A DNA stretch of 6,254 nt from Candidatus Zhuqueibacterota bacterium (GTDB lineage: Bacteria; Zhuqueibacterota; QNDG01). The notes below the pieces were generated by a model. That model did no database searches. It saw nothing but the letters and a program-made list of their open reading frames with translations, and was not told the DNA's origin. Position 1 is the stretch's first letter, and each line of letters starts with the position of its first letter. Of the stretch, positions 4,586 through 6,254 are shown piece by piece. The position numbers and the translations under genes were made by a program. The DNA is taken from positions 1 to 6,254 of the forward strand of contig QNDG01000099.1 in NCBI GenBank assembly GCA_003645915.1. The letters run 5' to 3'.

Positions 4586-6254
4586 CTATGCCCCATCTGA
4601 TATTTCAGATTTTTTAAAAACTGTATCCAGTTTTTCCGGGTGTCGGGTAAAAAATCTAACTATTTTAGCTAATTTTTCTCTCTGTTCCTTTGTTTGTTCA
4701 GAACTGAATCGGGATTCTCCTTCAGATGTTTCCGGTTGCTCTATAATATTTAGACCTAAATAATCGGCAAGTCTCTGAGTTAAATCTGTATTTTCTGCAA
4801 GAGGAGCTGAGATATTCGTATACAAATTTCTCATCATTTCATTGAAAAGACTATCATTAACAGTAAATAAATCCTTCTCAATTTTTTCTTTAGTAGCATC
4901 AGCATCAATATTTAAAATATCCAGAATAAGATCAATAGAAATTGAACCCTTTTGATATAATTGAAATGCTGCATCAAAAAATTGCTCATTATCTCTGATA
5001 GCCAGTCGAGTAAAACTTAATTTAGGATATAAAAGAACTTCATTACCATATTCATCATATTCTATAAATCCTTTTTTTCGAGCTATTGGTTTAAAGAGAT
5101 TATTTTCAACATACTCTTGTAATAATTCCCGAAACAACAAATATTCAGTATTCATTATTTCAAGAGATATTCGACTACCAGTATAAGTACCTTCTCCTGT
5201 AAGAACTTCCCGAGTAACCCCTAATCCGGCGAGTAATCTATTTAAGGCCCCTTCCATTTCTGCCTCTACATCTAGGAGCCGACCATTAGAACCCATTTCT
5301 TCCCAGCGGATTTCATAGTTAGCTATAATACTGAAATCGGGGTCAACCAGGGCTAAATCAACTTGTTCCCGAAGATTATCGACATCGTTATCACTTAATC
5401 CCTCAGCCCAAACAATACGCATAGGAGTCATATGTCTGGATGCGATAGATGTCTGAGCCTGTCTGATTTTATCCATTAAAACAAGTGTATTAACACATCT
5501 TTCAACAATTGACACTCCTAGGGGCTCATATTGAGACTTTTTTCTGGCAAGATGATATACATGAGAACCACTATTAGGATCTGTATCCATTGGTATTACA
5601 CCGCTCTGACGTACTTTTTCCCGTAATTCTTGAGAAATATTTTCTCTTACTTTACTTGTAGGGTCATTAGGATCGACAGGAAAATCAGAAGTTAAAAATT
5701 TACGTGTTTCTGCATCAGGCATGAACTCTATAGCTACATCATCTGTCAGGGGAAGTTTTCGTACTCTAACTTGATCAGGTGGAAGAACTAAAAGTTTTTT
5801 CCAACCTTTAAATAATGGATTTTTATCTGTTATATCATATTTTTCTTTTAAAAATTGGCTCCTTTGACGCGCTTCTTCCTTTTTTCTTGCTGCTTCTTCT
5901 GGACCAAAACCATCTATCCAATCATCTTCTTCAGCGAAGATAAAACAATTATGAGTACTAAATCCAACTACTTGAAAAGTATGATCTTCCTCAATTTCAA
6001 AATTATAGACAAGATCTTGGTAATCTATTGTATTAATATCTTTTATTTTAAAAGCAATATTACCATTTTCATCTTTAATCCAATATCTTTGCATTTTCGA
6101 AAAAGCAACATTTTCCGGGATCTTTTTAATTGAATACATAGTCATTTTTATACAAGACTCTTCATCCCAGGTAATAATTTCATATGTACCTTTTGATTTC
6201 TGTGAAATTTCCTGAGGTAGCAAAACTTCTCGTTTTTTTAAAAAATTAAAATTA
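4586..6254 (-). CDS. Portal protein, C-terminal part, interrupted by an intein; 5' end cut by window edge
   Basis: The portal forms the dodecameric ring at one capsid vertex through which DNA is packaged and to which the neck attaches. The frame is open to the right edge and no credible start is visible; a TTG at 6223 has no good ribosome binding site and falls inside the intein. The first 102 visible codons are intein (6254-5948); the extein resumes at Cys (5945-5947) and gives 453 residues. Portal features are the stretch YEPLGVSIVERCVNTLVLMD, then SRHMTPMRIVW, a REQVDLALVDPDFSI helix region, and LAGLGVTREVLTGEGTYTGS (5174-5233) followed by a long helix (EYLLFRELLQEYVENNLFKP). This pattern matches portals of large tailed phages as I remember them. 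The C-terminal end (about 4586-4780) is charged and probably flexible. The stop is two bases before the next ATG. The portal identity is strong; which portal family is not settled. Confidence 0.83.
   Translation of the reverse strand, partial: NFNFLKKREVLLPQEISQKSKGTYEIITWDEESCIKMTMYSIKKIPENVAFSKMQRYWIKDENGNIAFKIKDINTIDYQDLVYNFEIEEDHTFQVVGFSTHNCFIFAEEDDWIDGFGPEEAARKKEEARQRSQFLKEKYDITDKNPLFKGWKKLLVLPPDQVRVRKLPLTDDVAIEFMPDAETRKFLTSDFPVDPNDPTSKVRENISQELREKVRQSGVIPMDTDPNSGSHVYHLARKKSQYEPLGVSIVERCVNTLVLMDKIRQAQTSIASRHMTPMRIVWAEGLSDNDVDNLREQVDLALVDPDFSIIANYEIRWEEMGSNGRLLDVEAEMEGALNRLLAGLGVTREVLTGEGTYTGSRISLEIMNTEYLLFRELLQEYVENNLFKPIARKKGFIEYDEYGNEVLLYPKLSFTRLAIRDNEQFFDAAFQLYQKGSISIDLILDILNIDADATKEKIEKDLFTVNDSLFNEMMRNLYTNISAPLAENTDLTQRLADYLGLNIIEQPETSEGESRFSSEQTKEQREKLAKIVRFFTRHPEKLDTVFKKSEISDGA
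5948..6254 (-). other. Intein, C-terminal part (blocks F and G), N-terminal part outside the window
   Basis: Inteins excise themselves from a precursor protein and join the flanking exteins. The end of this segment shows the C-terminal splicing signals. Block F is VYNFEIEEDHTFQVVG with its conserved Asp-His, and block G is FSTHN directly followed by extein Cys. The penultimate His (5951-5953), terminal Asn (5948-5950) and +1 Cys (5945-5947) needed for splicing are all present. Upstream residues such as RYWIKDENGNIAFKIKDI fit the beta-rich Hint fold. No homing-endonuclease motif (for example LAGLIDADG or HNH) is visible in the 102 residues, but most of the intein, including block A, lies beyond the edge. 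A split intein C-part is possible but would usually be about 35-50 residues with its own start, whereas this frame is longer and open. Confidence 0.85.

Noticed and set aside
5088..5106. Copy of the intergenic element inside the portal gene (AGAGATTATT)
   Set aside because: It encodes part of the portal helix ENNLFKP and matches only the short core, so chance in AT-rich coding DNA is sufficient explanation.
5855..6133. Plus-strand 92-codon frame opposite the intein/extein junction
   Set aside because: It is antisense to conserved intein and portal sequence; the hydrophobic Phe/Ile-rich content is the usual complement of Lys/Glu/Asn-rich coding DNA.

Overview
This window is a block of structural (head-assembly) genes from a tailed bacteriophage (Caudoviricetes). 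The DNA is AT-rich, and every convincing gene lies on the minus strand, so transcription runs from base 6254 towards base 1. Two proteins anchor the identification: a portal protein and a prohead maturation protease. From memory, the set of small genes between them resembles head modules of large (jumbo-type) phages known mostly from metagenomes, but no database search was possible. The host cannot be identified. Strong AGGAGG-like Shine-Dalgarno sequences before several genes suggest a bacterium that relies on them and argue weakly against Bacteroidota.

In reading direction the layout is as follows. (1) 6254-4586: the 3' part of the portal gene. Its first 102 visible codons are the C-terminal part of an intein, ending His-Asn before an extein Cys. 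The frame is open to the window edge, so the gene starts outside. (2) 4583-4287: a small, very basic protein, translationally coupled to the portal. (3) 4246-3938: a small, mostly helical protein. (4) 3884-3336: an unrecognised 182-residue protein with a basic tail. (5) 3309-2980: an acidic 109-residue protein with a DEPYM motif. (6) 2931-2389: a 180-residue protein with an SH3/KOW-like N-terminal part. (7) 2387-2139: an 82-residue protein. (8) 2136-592: a 514-residue prohead protease with a Cys/His-rich insertion and a long acidic and helical C-terminal extension. (9) 486-1: the start of a probable prohead core/scaffold-type protein, which runs off the left edge inside an acidic tandem repeat.

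The portal would form the unique vertex. The protease would cleave core and capsid proteins during maturation. The left-edge protein sits where a scaffold or core gene usually lies, and a major capsid gene would be expected beyond base 1. The small genes may be head-completion, core or accessory factors.

Two features stand out beyond gene content. A short element, TAATAATCTCTTAATAT on the coding strand, recurs in the larger intergenic gaps, usually overlapping the preceding stop codon. Arginine codon choice also divides the genes, with CGT in the left-edge and 109-residue genes and AGA in the protease. No RNA gene, CRISPR array, insertion sequence or convincing terminator hairpin was seen, and no gene-free stretch exceeds 105 bases.
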